Positions 33,955 through 46,554 of a DNA stretch of 64,000 nt are shown in pieces. Position 1 is the first letter of the stretch. Every line of letters begins with the position of its first letter. The notes under the pieces were generated by a model. The model was not told the DNA's origin. It saw nothing but the letters and a program-made list of their open reading frames with translations, and ran no database searches. Source of the DNA: Zychaea mexicana (taxonomy: Eukaryota; Mucoromycota; Mucoromycetes; Mucorales; Lichtheimiaceae); assembly GCF_025766255.1 (NCBI RefSeq), contig NW_026516841.1, forward strand, positions 1 to 64,000. Reading direction: 5' to 3'. The position numbers were made by a program, and so were the translations under genes.

Positions 33955-35618
33955 AACAATGGATTGTTCTTGCTAGGGGGAGACAGAAGGGAACAAAAGA
34001 GAAGAGAGGATCAGGGGAGAATGGTCTTGTTGCAAGGAGATATATTTATAGCTGTGTACGGATAAGCAGAAGGCTTTCTCTTGTCTCTATGTCACAAGGG
34101 CCCTTTTGTATCGTTGATGTGTGTGAAGTAGAAAGGGAGCAAAGCGCGTTTATGAAAATGGAAATAAGAGAGAGCGAGAATATTATGATGATGGTTGGGG
34201 GTTGGAGTATCAAAAAAAGCTCACGAAGAGAGAGCGAGCGGCCGGTGACACAAACAACCCCAGCTTTGGCTGCTTCTTTTCTTTCTTCACATGTGCCTCT
34301 TGCCATAGTGGATTAACGGTTGGCAGTTGTCTATAGAGTCACTTGTACCTGCAATGGAAGCGATGCCCCCGGTAACAAGAGCAGCAGCCATCAGTTGATC
34401 GCATGTGTCTGTTCTTACATATTTCCACATATGCTTTCTTGCTTATCAGCCTGTCTATCAGCTTGCTACTTAGCAGCCCTGCTTGGAAGTGAGTGGCTCA
34501 TTTGAGCTTAGCTACTTGCACACTACCCTTTTCCATCATAGGCGACGACACCCACCACCACACATCTATCATTAAAGCAGGCTACCGGGACAACATCCGC
34601 TTGTATGTTTGTGGTTGTGCTCTAGATTGAGGAGTATGGCACTAACATGAGATATAGGGTTCGGGTGCCACACCTCGCCATCACCATCCCTTGCAAGCAG
34701 ACAAGACGATACGTAGAGAAGGGAGTCATATTCGCAACGAGTGACACGTATATATCATCCTCATCATCACTATCATCGGCAAGAGAAAGAGAAAGGAGAG
34801 GGCTGGCTGGGCTACTGGGCTGTACATCAAGGCGAGTCCAAGTCTCGGCATTGCGCGAGTGATGGACAAGTAGCCCAGGTCGCACCATGTTTGTCTGGCT
34901 TGGCAGAAAGCAATAATAACAATAAGGGCTGTCTAAAAAAAGAGCGTGTATGATACCTTACAGCAATAATATTATCTGACTATCACCGTTCGGGTTACAG
35001 AGCCTGTTCCCTCCCGACCGTGTACTATAAAAATAACTGCTGCTACTTGGAGTGTGCTGCGTTGTGTTCGGCCTTTCTATATTCTTGCTTCTCTCCTCTT
35101 TCCGCACAACAAACAACTTTCCCGTTGTTCCCAAACGACGCCCGCAACACACAACGAAAACAAAGACTCTCGCCTCTGACAGTCTTTCCAACACTATCTG
35201 CCTCATCTCGGTCACCGATTGACGCGCTAGTGGGAGGTGCAGGCTTCATTATCGCCTTCAAGACTTTTAATGTCCATGCTCTTCAACCTGTGCTGATTCA
35301 ATAAACACTTTTTCTGTTGTTGTATAAACCATACCACTTTCCTCTTTCTCTTTTTTTCTTCCCCTTCCATTACTCTCCACATTCCATTCTCCTCTTACTT
35401 TGTGTCTCTCCCTCAAACCTATTATCGTCCAAAGGAACCGTTTTTTGGACGCCGCCTTACTTTTTTTTTTCTCCACTTGGACTTTTGAGAACCAATAGCC
35501 AATACAGGCAACGCACATACACACAACACAACCTTTGGGAGGCAGCCTGAACAAAATAGAAAAAACCAAACAAACCCTTCTTCTTTTTCCCCTCCTCCAT
35601 AATATATCCGTGCGCCCA
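33955..35618. other. Divergent promoter region, no gene recognised
   Basis: 1.66 kb lie between the start codons of EPT1 (-) and the Clg1-like cyclin (+). Long CT-rich runs precede the cyclin start (35,040-35,610). Short frames on both strands lack coding character. It may contain a long 5' leader of the cyclin gene. Confidence 0.5.
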
Positions 35619-38546
35619 ATGTACCCCCACTACCATCATCAGCCTCTGGATAGTGGTAACAATGTAATGCCTGGATCAATGTACCATCAACCACCACCGC
35701 CGCGTCAACAATACCCACACCATCCTCATGCTCACCACCCAATGGCACCAGCAGCACAACAACAACAGCAACACCCGATTGTGCCCTCACAGGCAGCAGC
35801 CGTCGCTTCTGCTGCTGCCGCTGTTCGACATCCCGTCTATCAACAACAACAACAACAACAACAACCTCCACAACCTCCTCCACCAGAACCTTTACCGAGT
35901 GCAACAGACATACACCAGACATTGCAACTCACCATTCCGCAAATGGCGGAGTTTGCCTCGTCCATGGTATATCTAATGTGGCACGCTCGACGGCCATCGG
36001 TCATGGCCTTGCACAGCGCTTCCAAGATTGCGGATGGCTCCAATCATGCCGAACAAGATGCAATGCAAAGTAGGGAAACTGCAAACATTGCAAATGCTAC
36101 GAGTAGCGCGTTTAAAAAGTTCTCTCGTCAGGTACTTGAGAAAGAGGGTGTGCTAAAGGTGGATGAGAGAGATAAGAGACTTGTCACTTGAGTTTCTGTG
36201 TCTTGTATTGCTAGTTACTGACAGTTATTACTGCTTTAGATTTTACATGCAACACAATTGTCAGAATCGGTGGTGATGCTTTCACTAAAGTACATTGCAA
36301 TGTTATTACAAAAAAATCCCAACATCCAAGGTGCAGAAGGATCTGAATACCGTCTGTTTACAGTTGCGCTGATGCTAGGTAAATTGCGATTGATGACTTT
36401 TATTTGGGAGGTTTTGGGGGGATGATAATGGCAAAGCTAGGTGTTAAAGGAGTATAGGTTGATTTCTTTCTTGGGAATTTGATGGGTCCTGACTGTGTAC
36501 ATCTCTTCGTTTCTGTCCAGCCAACAAATTTCTCGACGATAATACATTTACCAACAAGACGTGGTCTGATGTTTCGGGAATGAAGGTCACTGACCTGAAC
36601 ATTATGGAACTCGAGTTTCTGGATGTCTTGAACTTTGGATTGTTTGTAGGCAAAGATGAGTTCGGAAGGTGGAAGGTGGCATTGGTCCACTTTAAGAACC
36701 AGCTGCAGTCGGTATATCAGGCACAGGAACAACAGCAACGACAAAAGATGATCGAAGCTTCCCTCAAAAGCGTTGGCCTTTCGATGTTGCAGCCACAAGA
36801 CCAGCAACAGCAACAACAACAACAACAACAACAGCAGCAGCAGCAACAACAACAACAACAACAACAGCAACAGCAACAGGCTTGGACACTACCTCAGGAT
36901 ATGACACGGCAGCAGCAATCACAACAGCAACAACAGCAGCAGCAAGCAGCGGCAGCGCATCAGCAGTACCATCAGCAATATTTGTACCTGCTTTCCAAAG
37001 CACAACAACCTCAATTCCCTACACAACCGCTCAATCAGCCGCTTGTGCGAGTACCGCTGAGGATACCGGCACAACCGGTGTACATGAATGCTGGGCATTC
37101 GTCTTCCCAACCGTCGCAGACTGCACCACCGTCACAGCAACAGCCTGCTCAACCACCGATTACGCCTGTGTCCATGTATGATGATGCCTCGTCCATGATG
37201 AACTCAGCCATGCGCACGGCCGGCGGTAACAGCAGCGGTACCGTCAGCAGCGGTGCACCGGTGATAGTGACATCGTCAAACACACATCCTACCGATACCG
37301 GCAACCAGCGGCCGTCGTATCCACAACAAAGCATTGCACCGTCTTCCATCGATACCCAATTTCCGTCACACTACCCACCTCGCCAGACCCCGGCGCCATC
37401 CTCATCATCAGCAGCAGCAGCAGTATCATCGGGGGTGATACACCCCGTAGCTACCAGTAAGCCCTTGAACAGCAGGCCAATGTACGACAACTATGGGATG
37501 CCGGGCCCTGCCGCTCCTCCTCCTACGACTGTTGCTTCAACCCCGAGCGGGAATGACTCGCTCTATCCAAACTATGGATCTGCACTACCTGGGAGAGCGC
37601 CAACTCCTACTGCGACTTCTGGAGCACCTCCACCACAACAGCACCAGCCGCAACAACAAGGCTACCCTCCACCACAACCCACGTATCCACCTCCACCATC
37701 ACAACAACAACAACAACAACAGAATCCGCCACCACCACCACCACCACAACAACAGACACCATCACTGCAACCTCAGCATCAGCCGCTTCCGCCACCTCAG
37801 GCGCAGCAACAGCCACCGCAGCATCAACCTTTAAGGCAACAAGCAGCCACGCCAGTGCAACAGCAGACCGATTACGCTGGAGGTGCTGGGAATGTTGCAC
37901 CGTCTTCCATGTACTATTATGCCACGCCATCCGCAACACCAACGGCGGTGCACACAGATAACGCATATGGTTACAGCAACGGCTCTGCCTCACGACAAAC
38001 GGTGCGTTCCTACTATCTCGAGTCGCCCGCACCGCCTGCTCAGCAAATGGCAACACCTAGCACCTCCGCTGCTGAGTACCATGGCAACTACGGCATGTCA
38101 GCCTCGGCGTCGCAGCCGGTGATAGCCGGTGACATGTACGCCAATAACGCCCAGCGCATGATGCGCACAGCGTCCAATCCGGCGTACCAGGTAAGCACCA
38201 CACCTCTCATTTATAGGTGGCGATAATAAGTAGCTACTAGGTGTTTAACTTGACAATTTAGAATCCTGCCATGTATCCACCGCAATCATCCATAGCATCA
38301 CAACAACAATCTGCTGTCGCATATTCTAAGCAATATCAGCATCCACGTCAAAAACAGCAACCATCCTCATCCTCATCATCATCATCATCGATGCAGCAAC
38401 AATTAGCACCGCAATCGCAATCGCTGCCACCACCCCCACCACCACCACAAACTCATCAAATCGTTCCCGATGATTACAGCGGCCCTGTTCCTGAAGACCC
38501 AATGACAGCTGCCGAATCATACAGGACTACTCAACATAGACGATGA
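35619..38546 (+). CDS. Cyclin-like protein, Clg1/Pho85-cyclin type, with long polyQ tail
   Basis: Four exons: 35619-36131, 36240-36378, 36521-38190, 38262-38546; 868 aa. A cyclin fold is seen at about residues 140-260: IHQTLQLTIPQMAEFASSMV, FKKFSRQ joined to ILHATQLSES, then EYRLFTVALMLANKFLDDNT and NIMELEFLDVLNF. This is the arrangement of yeast Clg1, a Pho85-associated cyclin. The rest is low-complexity: His/Pro/Gln-rich before the domain, and about 570 residues of Gln, Pro, Ser and Tyr after it, with a polyQ run at about 36,805-36,880. Such tails often regulate or condense proteins (inference). The kinase partner is presumably a Pho85/Cdk5-like CDK. It is convergent with TPT1. Confidence 0.85.
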
Positions 38547-38874
38547 TCATGCTTCATTTACCCCACCTCCCAACTTTTCTCTTTATAACTCTCCAACTTA
38601 GTCTTTTCTTTTTTTCCATTTTATATATATATACACAATCACAACACCCACACTCATATATATATTATTTCTTTTTTTCTTCCTTTTTTTTTTCACGCGT
38701 TTTTAAAAAAACATATTCTTATATATCTGCCCCCTCTTGCTTGTTTCAACTTTCCAAATAACCGCTTGTGCACATACCGGCCTGCTGTATTCCTCTTTAA
38801 CTTTTTTTCTTTTTTTTTTACCCTTTTTTTTCTCTCTCGTTTTGTAAACCAAAGAAGAAAGACTAAGGGGCTTA
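38547..38874. other. 3' flank, T-rich
   Basis: The region between the convergent stop codons of the cyclin gene and TPT1 consists mainly of T- and CT-rich runs on the plus strand. No gene seen. Confidence 0.5.
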
Positions 38875-39637
38875 TCATTGGATGTCAATAAAAAGTGATT
38901 TGCCTTGACGATCAACTACTTTGCTAAAGTATTTTGTAAGTAATATGCCATCTTGTCCTTCTGTCAGAATCACGTTGTTGGCCGATCGGAAAAATGCAAT
39001 GCCGTCTATGATAAGCCCGTTAGCTTGGGGTGCGTCGATGATGAGCAGGTTGGTCACATAGTCAAATACTTACCCTCCATGGCTTTCGACATGTCGATAT
39101 AAATGTAGACTTGACTAGTCGACCGCATGCCACTAATCACACCCGATTCACCTGGTAATCCAGTGGCGCAGTGGATATGATGCCGCTCCATACGGCTAAG
39201 GCCCTGTTGTCGAATTTGTTGCCAGCTGTCCAACGACGTCCCGTGAACCACAACAGGCAGCGTATCTGTTATTCTTTCGAGCAATTCCTCTTGATCCACA
39301 CCCTTGACAGTATGTCCTTGATTCGCCCGAATCATCCATACATTATCAATCTCGGCCATTGCGAATCGTTGCTTGTCATTTTTTTGCACAACGTGTTCAA
39401 TTTGTTCTCGTGTATAGCTTTTGAATTTGGCTAAAGCAAGCTAGTATACTTTTGCGTTTAATATAAGTTTTTTTTTGAGTAACAAACAGCAAGGGGAAAT
39501 TTTAGAGCCCCATCACTTACGATATCTGACAAAGGAATGTAACCATCAGGGCGCATCACAAGTTTATGCTTGGCAGCGCCATGACGCAGGATATACGAGA
39601 GAAGCTTGGACAGTTTGATTGTTTCGTGTGGATCCAT
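38875..39637 (-). CDS. TPT1: tRNA 2'-phosphotransferase
   Basis: Three exons: 39637-39521, 39440-39074, 39023-38875; 210 aa. The enzyme removes the splice-junction 2'-phosphate from tRNA, passing it to NAD+ after fungal tRNA ligation. Family motifs are in order: KLSKLLSYILRHGA near the N-terminus, DGYIPLSDI, VVVHGTSLDSW, MERHHIHCAT and FFRSANNVILTEG. The RHG, HGT, HHIH and RSAN positions correspond to the known catalytic Arg-His-Arg-Arg set. Joins use GT-AG introns of 80 and 50 nt and keep frame. The length is close to the 230 of the yeast enzyme. Its stop lies 328 bp from the cyclin stop (convergent), and RNR1 ends 295 bp upstream on the same strand. Confidence 0.92.
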
Positions 39638-39932
39638 CAGTTATGTATATGTGTAAAGAAGAACAAGATAGAGGCGCAGTCGCCAACAAATGCGGGGCTC
39701 TTATTTGAATGTAAGTTGTTGTTTAACATGAGAGTTGTGGTGAGTGTAATGTAAAAAAATGTACAGAAGTCTTTTTTAGGTGTGGCCGGTGAGAACGGGA
39801 TAGAGAGAGGAGGGAGAGGAAATATACGACGGATGGGAAGGGGAAGTAATATATATGCTATGTAGAAGAAATACTATTAAAAGGGAGATGGGGGTTTTGA
39901 GCGAAAGAGGAAAAATTATAATGTAGTTTAGC

Positions 39933-42900
39933 TTAACCGCTGCAGCTAATGCAGGCATCTCGGTTATCAAGCGAGCATTGCATAGCAGCCAGCTTGTCTT
40001 CTGCGTCTTTTTGTGCGTTGGGATCATCGGCCTTATCCTTCAATGCAAGCTGGTCGACAGTGAACTGAATAGAGCGAGAAAAAAAAACTTAGTCTCTAAG
40101 CAAAAAGACATACTCAAGTATGATTTGATATATTCATACCTTGATAGCATCTACGGCAGGTCTTGACCGGAGGTAGTACATGCCAGTCTTTAAACCACGC
40201 TTCCAAGCGTAAAAGTGCATGGAGGAGAGTTTACCGTAGCTGGGTTCCGCTACAAATAAGTTGAGCGACTGTGACTGATCAATGAATGCAGCACGATCGG
40301 CAGCCATGTCAATGATAACACGCTGGGAGAGTTCCCATACGGTCTTGTAAAGCTTCTTTAAATCATCAGGAATCATAGGAACTAATACAAATTTCACTTA
40401 GTATGCAATCCAATAACACAACAGTACTGTATCAAGTCTATTGTCTCTATCGCCTGTACTTTACCTTGTTGAATACTGCCATTGTGGGCAATGATCATGT
40501 TCTTGACTTGCTCGTTCCACATATTACGATCAATCAAGTCCTTGAGCAAGTGGTGATTCTGAATTTGTATACAACGAAGGTGGAAAAGCTAAGTTAGCGA
40601 TTGAAAAGTAAGAAAAGGCGAGGGGGACATCGATCAATCATAAAGGTCAACGTACCACTACTTGGAATTCACCGCTCATGACACGTCTTGTGTAAATATT
40701 GCTACACGATACAATTTTGATGAGCTTTACGCTTCTTCTTTCTGCGTGTGTATCAGAAGCAAGACATACCTGGTATAAGGCTCGAAACATTCGTTGTTAC
40801 CGAGAATTTGACTTGTGCTAGCCGTTGGCATAGGGGCAACAAGCAAAGAGTTGCGAACGCCATGCTTGGCAATCTTTGCACGAAGGCCGTCCCAATCCAA
40901 CCGGTCAGAGCCCTGAACGTCCCACATGTCGTGTTGCAAGACGCCCTTGCTGACAGGCGAGCCTTCGTACGTTTCGTATGCGCCAAGCTTTTCGGCAAGT
41001 TCAGAAGAAGCTTCCAGAGCAGCGTGATAGATGGTTTCAAAGATATCCTTGTTGAGCTGTCTTGCTTGGGGAGAGTCAAAGGGAAGACGAAGCAACAAAA
41101 AGGCGTCGGCCAAACCTTGGACACCGAGACCGATACTATAGCCATAAATGAGGTGTGATTTATCAGTATCATATCTATGGACATGGTTAACAGAGAGAAA
41201 TACTTACGGACGATGTCTCATGTTACTCTTCTTGGCTTGAGGAACAGGGTAGTAGTTGACATCAATGACCTTGTTCAAGTTCTTGGTCACAATTTTGGTT
41301 ACGGCATGTAGTTTTTCAAAATCGAATTCTGATGTTTCGGTGTTGACAAACTTGGGCAGTGCAAGCGATGACAAGTTGCAGACAGCAACTTCGTCAGGGG
41401 CCGAGTACTCGATGATTTCTAGAAATGACAGAGTGAGTTTACACAAGTGAGCATTACGCCGAGAGAAAATATAGCAAAAGCAGAGCGGTTTCTTACCAGT
41501 ACACAAGTTGGAGCCCGTGATAGTACCCAAGTTTTTTTGGTTTGATTTCTCATTGCATGCATCTATCAACATTTATTTTTCAATGAGTCAGACTTAGTAG
41601 ACCATAGCAGGATTCAAAAGTTGCATTTAATTTTCAGGAGGTATTACCTTTGTAAAGCATGTAGGGCATGCCCGTCTCAATCTGCGCGTCCAAGACAGCA
41701 AACCAAAGCTTTTGAGCACTGACAGTCTTTCTGGCTCTGCCTTCTTGCTCGTACTTGATATACAAACGTTCAAACTCTTCACCATAGCATTGATCAAGAC
41801 CAGGGGCTTCATTAGGACAGAACAGCGACCAATCGCCGTTGCCCTCGACGCGCTTCATGAACAGATCAGGCACCCAGAGACCCAAGAATAGATCGCGCGC
41901 ACGGACTTCTTCTTTGCCAGAGTTCTTGCGCAAATCCAAAAAGTCAAACACGTCAACGTGCCACGGTTCAAGATACATGGCAAAGCTTCCATTACGCTTG
42001 CCACCTCCCTGGGTCACGAAACGGGCCGTGTCGTTATACACGCGCAGCATGGGGACAATGCCATTCGACGTGCCATTCGTACCGGCAATGTACGATCCCG
42101 ATGCGCGAATCTTTTGGAAACTGCAACCAACGCCGCCTGCAGACTTGGAGATAATGGCACATGTGGTCAACGTATCGTAGATACCTTCAATGCTGTCGTC
42201 TTGCATTTGGACCAGGTAGCAGCTGGAAAGCTGAGGGCGCGGTGTACCGGCGTTGAAGAGGGTAGGGCTGGCATGGGTAAAGTACTTGTTGGACATGTAG
42301 TAATATGTCTCGAGGGCAGCATCGATATCTTCATTGTGGATGCCCAACGATACGCGCATAATCATGTGCTGGGGACGCTCGACGATTCTACCTATAGACA
42401 CCCAACAAGTGATAAATATCATATATCAGTGATTGTAAGATTAGTAAGCAGCACGAATTATCTTTTTCTCTAATTTTTTTGATGAACGAAAGCGAGAAAG
42501 TGTGCATGTATACGTAGAGGTAGGAGCAAGGTGGGTGGTGGGGGAGGGGAATATAAAGCATTACCATCGATCTTCATCAGATAGCTACGTTCCAAGGTCT
42601 TGAAGCCAAAGAAATTAAAGTCATAATCGCGTTCATAATCGATGGCAGCATCAATTCGTTCGGCGTGCTTTTGCGAAATGTCGTACAGTTCTTGCGAAAC
42701 CAACGGGTTTTGGGTCTTGAGCTGGGGATGCTCATGATGATACAGCTTGTGGACAACCTTGCTGAAGTCAGTGTCGGTCTCCTTGTGCAAGTTGGACACG
42801 GCAATACGCGCAGCAAGGATAGCATAGTCAGGGTGCGTGGTGGTCATGTACGCAGCAGTTTCAGCAGCAAGGTTATCAAGTTCAACGGTGGTGATGCCCT

Positions 42901-43246
42901 GGTACATGCCTGTTACGACCTATAGAATGCAATTCCATTACATTAGAAGCTGACCTATGGATACGTAGTGGAAAGGACGGGAGGAAACAAAGGTGCATGT
43001 GTTCCCTTTCTTATATGTACCTTTTGCGCGATCTGAGGAGGGTCAATGAACTTGGAATCCAGATTGCTGCATAACTTGTTGATGCGCGATGTGATCTTGT
43101 CAAAGTGCACCTGCTCTTTGCGACCGTCTAGCACATAAAAAAGGTATGAGTATCGTCAATAAAGAAGGAGCAAGCAGGACACACCCGTCTTCCTAATATA
43201 GAAGCAGACAAGGAGAGAACGCGTTACCTCGTTTGAGGACAAACAT
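39933..43246 (-). CDS. RNR1: Ribonucleotide reductase large (R1) subunit
   Basis: Eleven exons: 43246-43228, 43127-43021, 42919-42565, 42391-41648, 41562-41497, 41418-41208, 41135-40770, 40701-40656, 40558-40465, 40381-40140, 40064-39933; 793 aa. Class I enzyme making dNTPs from NDPs with the R2 subunit. It starts [19 protein letters not shown], the ATP-cone that senses ATP/dATP. Catalytic-barrel features include [37 protein letters not shown] and [14 protein letters not shown]. It ends CISCSG, the redox-shuttle cysteine pair. The first exon is only 19 nt. All phases agree, and the length equals that of typical eukaryotic R1. Three ACGCGT sites near the start suggest S-phase control (see separate entries). 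Confidence 0.97.
43219..43224. promoter_or_regulatory. MCB-like ACGCGT in RNR1 intron 1
   Basis: ACGCGT overlaps the beginning of intron 1, 22-27 bp inside the RNR1 start codon. In yeasts this hexamer binds the MBF factor at G1/S genes, including RNR1/cdc22. Use here is inferred. Confidence 0.3.
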
Positions 43247-43521
43247 TGGATAGGAATAACAGAGGGAGAGAAAGAAGATGTATGCGAGAGTATGAAAGGT
43301 CCTTGTACTTCTTTAACAGAACAAGAGGACAACCGGCACAAGGAAGGAAGAGGGCGACAAAGTGGTGTTAAAAGAAGAGAAAGAAAAAAAATTATTAGCG
43401 TCGCGCGCGGCTTCTTTAAAGGATGGCGGAGAAGACAGGGTTGCGACGCGACAAAAAGTAAAAAAAAAAACGAGGAAAGCGCGTTTAAGCCTCCGCATTT
43501 CATTTTCGCGTGCGTGTTGCC

Positions 43522-43527
43522 ACGCGT
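43522..43527. promoter_or_regulatory. MCB-like ACGCGT upstream of RNR1
   Basis: A palindromic ACGCGT about 276 bp upstream of the RNR1 ATG, in a GC-richer patch (GTGTTGCCACGCGTATAAAG). It matches the MBF site known for ribonucleotide reductase promoters in yeasts. Confidence 0.45.
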
Positions 43528-43796
43528 ATAAAGAAGCCCATCTCGTTTTACAGGGCCTCTTCTCTAATTGAATGAGGCATAGTGCTTCCAAATCAAGCTC
43601 TCTTCCCCGTCCTCATACTTTGAATAATCAAGTGTATTATCCTATTGATACAACCAGCATTATTTTATTGTTGTTGCTGTGGTCGCTGCTAGAGGCGGGG
43701 TCTAACCGTTTCCAAACCGTGTAACAGCATCCAACAGCGATCAATGTATATTTAAGCAGGAAATGGAGGAAAGGGGTTGACATCGTTGCCTTTTTT

Positions 43797-43802
43797 ACGC
43801 GT
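43797..43802. promoter_or_regulatory. MCB-like ACGCGT upstream of RNR1
   Basis: A second ACGCGT about 551 bp upstream of the RNR1 ATG. It is more distant, so a role is less certain than for the site at 43522. Confidence 0.35.
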
Positions 43803-44079
43803 CCTCTCGCTTCAATCCATCACCGTCTCGTCTTTAGTTCCAGCCATCCACATTTTCATGTGCGATGCCATTTTTGGAGGTGCATGTCACTCACACACAG
43901 ACATATCGCATCACATAAACGCGGATTGCATCAGAGTTACGTGCACGCATTAGGATAATATAATAGACAATTGATATGGATAATCCAATCATGCATGAAT
44001 CTTCATTCAACGTCATCTAAATGGTAATATTGTGCTTCTATCCTGTAATCAAGTATATTTAGGAATAAGATGATTTGTT

Positions 44080-45233
44080 TCACCAGAACTTGATGTGCAA
44101 AGGACTATGGCACACGTTCCAGCCTTTGTAAACGCCATCAGCCTCGAACAGATCGCCTACAGTAAAGGCAACGGTGATATGGGGCCAGAAAGCCTGTCAT
44201 CATAATGGCGAATGATGATGGAAACAAAGTTAGTATAATTATATACACAACGCAGCATTTTATTCATTAAGCCTAATTTGTTACTCACGTGAGGATCAAA
44301 AAGTGCTGAATTACCGCCCTTGCTCACATAGAGTTTGAAAATGGCTTCTCGAATGGCTTCCAGGTTAGGAGCATCGACAATGATCTGGTAAACAATATAC
44401 AATTCGTCTTCAACAGCAACCGACTCTTTGCCAAGACAGACCATATCAAACTTTGTCTTTTGGATCCTGTACTTCAGTGCAATCTCATTGATTTCATCAA
44501 TGGTGACATTGGCTGTGGCCAAGATGCTGAACTCTGGTGGTGTGATTACGGTGATGTGCGACTCTCCTAGAAAAAGTCAGTGAGCAAAAAAAAAAACAGT
44601 ATTAATACTTTCGTTTTTGCTGTCGTCAGCACAGTTTGGGATATATACCTCGAGTAAGCAAGGGCGCCTCTGTCGTGTTGAGTGCTTTCGCAACTGGATA
44701 TACATATTGGTAATCGAGCTCCATGCCCAACCAATCTATGGTACAGTCATTGATACCGAGATGATAACGTTGGTTAGCAACTGGTATGACATTGCTTGTA
44801 CACTGCGCTTACTCTCATGGGGCAAAAAGTCAATTTTTCTGCTATCGTAGACCTTTCTCGAAATGGACACTGGTTCACCTGCATAAATAATTACTTCTTG
44901 CATAAGTATCTCTTGCTTCCTAAGCCTTACCAGGGACTAACCCCCTGAGCAATATTTACCCTGCCATGGCACTCCCAACGGGGTTTTCCAAGGGATACGG
45001 ACAGCACTGCTTTGCTTAAAATAGGACATGCAGCAGAGGCCACCTAATAACAAAGTACTAAGCGATACCATAATAGTGATAGTATATGCTGTTGGTAAGC
45101 GACGAAAGGTCGAAGAAGAAGAAGAAGAGAGGCGACGATAGACCGATAGGGATTGTTTCTGCAAGACGTTGCACTTTATAGTGTCGTCGCTAATCGTGAT
45201 TGCTACTGGGTTCTTCTCAAGCATCGTAACCAT
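44080..45233 (-). CDS. Membrane-anchored 2H phosphoesterase-like protein (SAK type)
   Basis: Five exons: 45233-44960, 44878-44813, 44780-44649, 44566-44289, 44193-44080; 287 aa. Two H-x-T motifs of the 2H phosphoesterase fold are present: HITVITPPEF (44558) and PHITVAF (44181). The spacing and the surrounding GINDCTIDWLGMELDY fit the fungal Swiss-Army-knife type 2H proteins, which are predicted to act on 2',3'-cyclic or 2'-5' RNA phosphodiesters. That role is family inference. A hydrophobic segment at about residues 50-72 (ITIMVSLSTLLLGGLCCM), after a Ser-rich basic stretch, makes it a likely type II membrane protein with the catalytic domain in the secretory lumen. The start is the first in-frame ATG at 45233. 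Intron phases agree throughout. Confidence 0.75.
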
Positions 45234-46554
45234 CGTTACACGTTCTTTCTTCAGGAAGCACAAATAAGATATATCACGAAGGAAAACGTGCTAATGTAGT
45301 TGCTATATCTGAAGGGTACTCGGAGAAGAAAGAAACAAGTCGTTTGCACCGTCTCGCCCAACAAGATCGAGTTACAATGCCCACCTGCTCCTGCAGCATA
45401 AACTCCGATCTGATGCGTTCGTGTAACCCCACGCCGCTCTTGTTGTTTCTGACCTGACAACGTAAAGTATACACATGAAAGATCAAAGGCAACGTGCAAT
45501 TAGCCAACCACTATTAGCAACAGAGATTTTGCCTACCATGCATGGATGTTGATGAAGTTAGCAGGAGCATGGTGGGCTGTATAGTATATCATCGGGCATC
45601 TATTTCTTTTAAATCGGACCCTTTGGCTTTTTTAAGCGTAAGCATTCTTTAAGCTAGTAATCTTGTCTTTATATTTCTGGTTATAACGTAAAGGCCTTAC
45701 CTAAGAGCAACAACAGCTGTTTTACAAAAGATAATATAAGGGTAAAACTCGTTTGTCAAGTAAAAGGTCGTGAGCATCAAATATAAGTACATACAGCGAG
45801 ACAAGCAATAATAATGTGTGCTTTATTGTCACGATTTCCTGCTATCATTAATCGTTGATGTACACTTTTGAAAGCTTAATGAATGTACCCCTTGTAGAGC
45901 AACCTTGCTACATGAATAACACCAATAGTAGTGCAGTTTAACTTTCTCAAGTCGATACAAGCTATATACGGTTGCTCTGTTGATCCCCCGTCAAGCTTCA
46001 CCGAGTTTCTTCTTTATGTCAATTTTTACCACTTTCAGGTTGTTACCCGTGTAGTCTTCCTCCTTTTCCATAAGCTTGATACATCCTCTATAATTCTAGT
46101 TGGAAGCCCATGTACAACTCTACCAACAGGCTCGCACATCCAAAATCTCCAGTGCAAAAACTCTAAAATGCAAGAGTCTGCGTTTTAACATGAAGGAGAG
46201 CGAGTACTGCAGTTGTCTTTTGTCGCCGAGAAAAGCGCGTACGTTTGCGTGACAAATGATGCCCTAATGCATCAATGCTGAGAGAAGACTTTTTGCTGTT
46301 GCGACAATACTTGACTATGAAATGTCGATCAACCTCTTGATAATTGAAAATGAAAGAAATGCATGGTGGGCAGTTTGCATGAAAGAACTCAACCCCAGAA
46401 GAGGCAGGGAGAGCACAGACACTTGAACTCCGGCACAGGAAGGGATGAGCAAGTCGTTGTCACAAAGACCGACGATCTAATCTATCAATTTTCCATATAA
46501 CACCTTTACTCGGTTTCAGCCTTAGAGCACACATATACGTCTTTCCCTTTTATT
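45234..46554. other. Divergent intergenic region, no gene recognised
   Basis: 1.3 kb between the divergent 2H phosphoesterase (-) and STR2 (+) genes. Only short non-coding-like frames; no repeat or RNA gene seen. Confidence 0.5.

Larger units (their letters stand above)
43247..44079. other. RNR1 upstream region
   Basis: About 830 bp between the RNR1 start and the stop of the next minus-strand gene. Apart from the ACGCGT sites and purine-rich runs (43,260-43,400) nothing was recognised. Confidence 0.5.

Noticed and set aside
35422..35922. 166-codon minus-strand frame
   Set aside because: Antisense to the first cyclin exon and its leader, valine-rich because of CAA/CAC codons on the other strand.
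36400..36876. Minus-strand frame with a long poly-leucine start, and poly-valine frames at 36,764-37,003
   Set aside because: They are antisense readings of the CAA/CAG glutamine tract of the cyclin gene.
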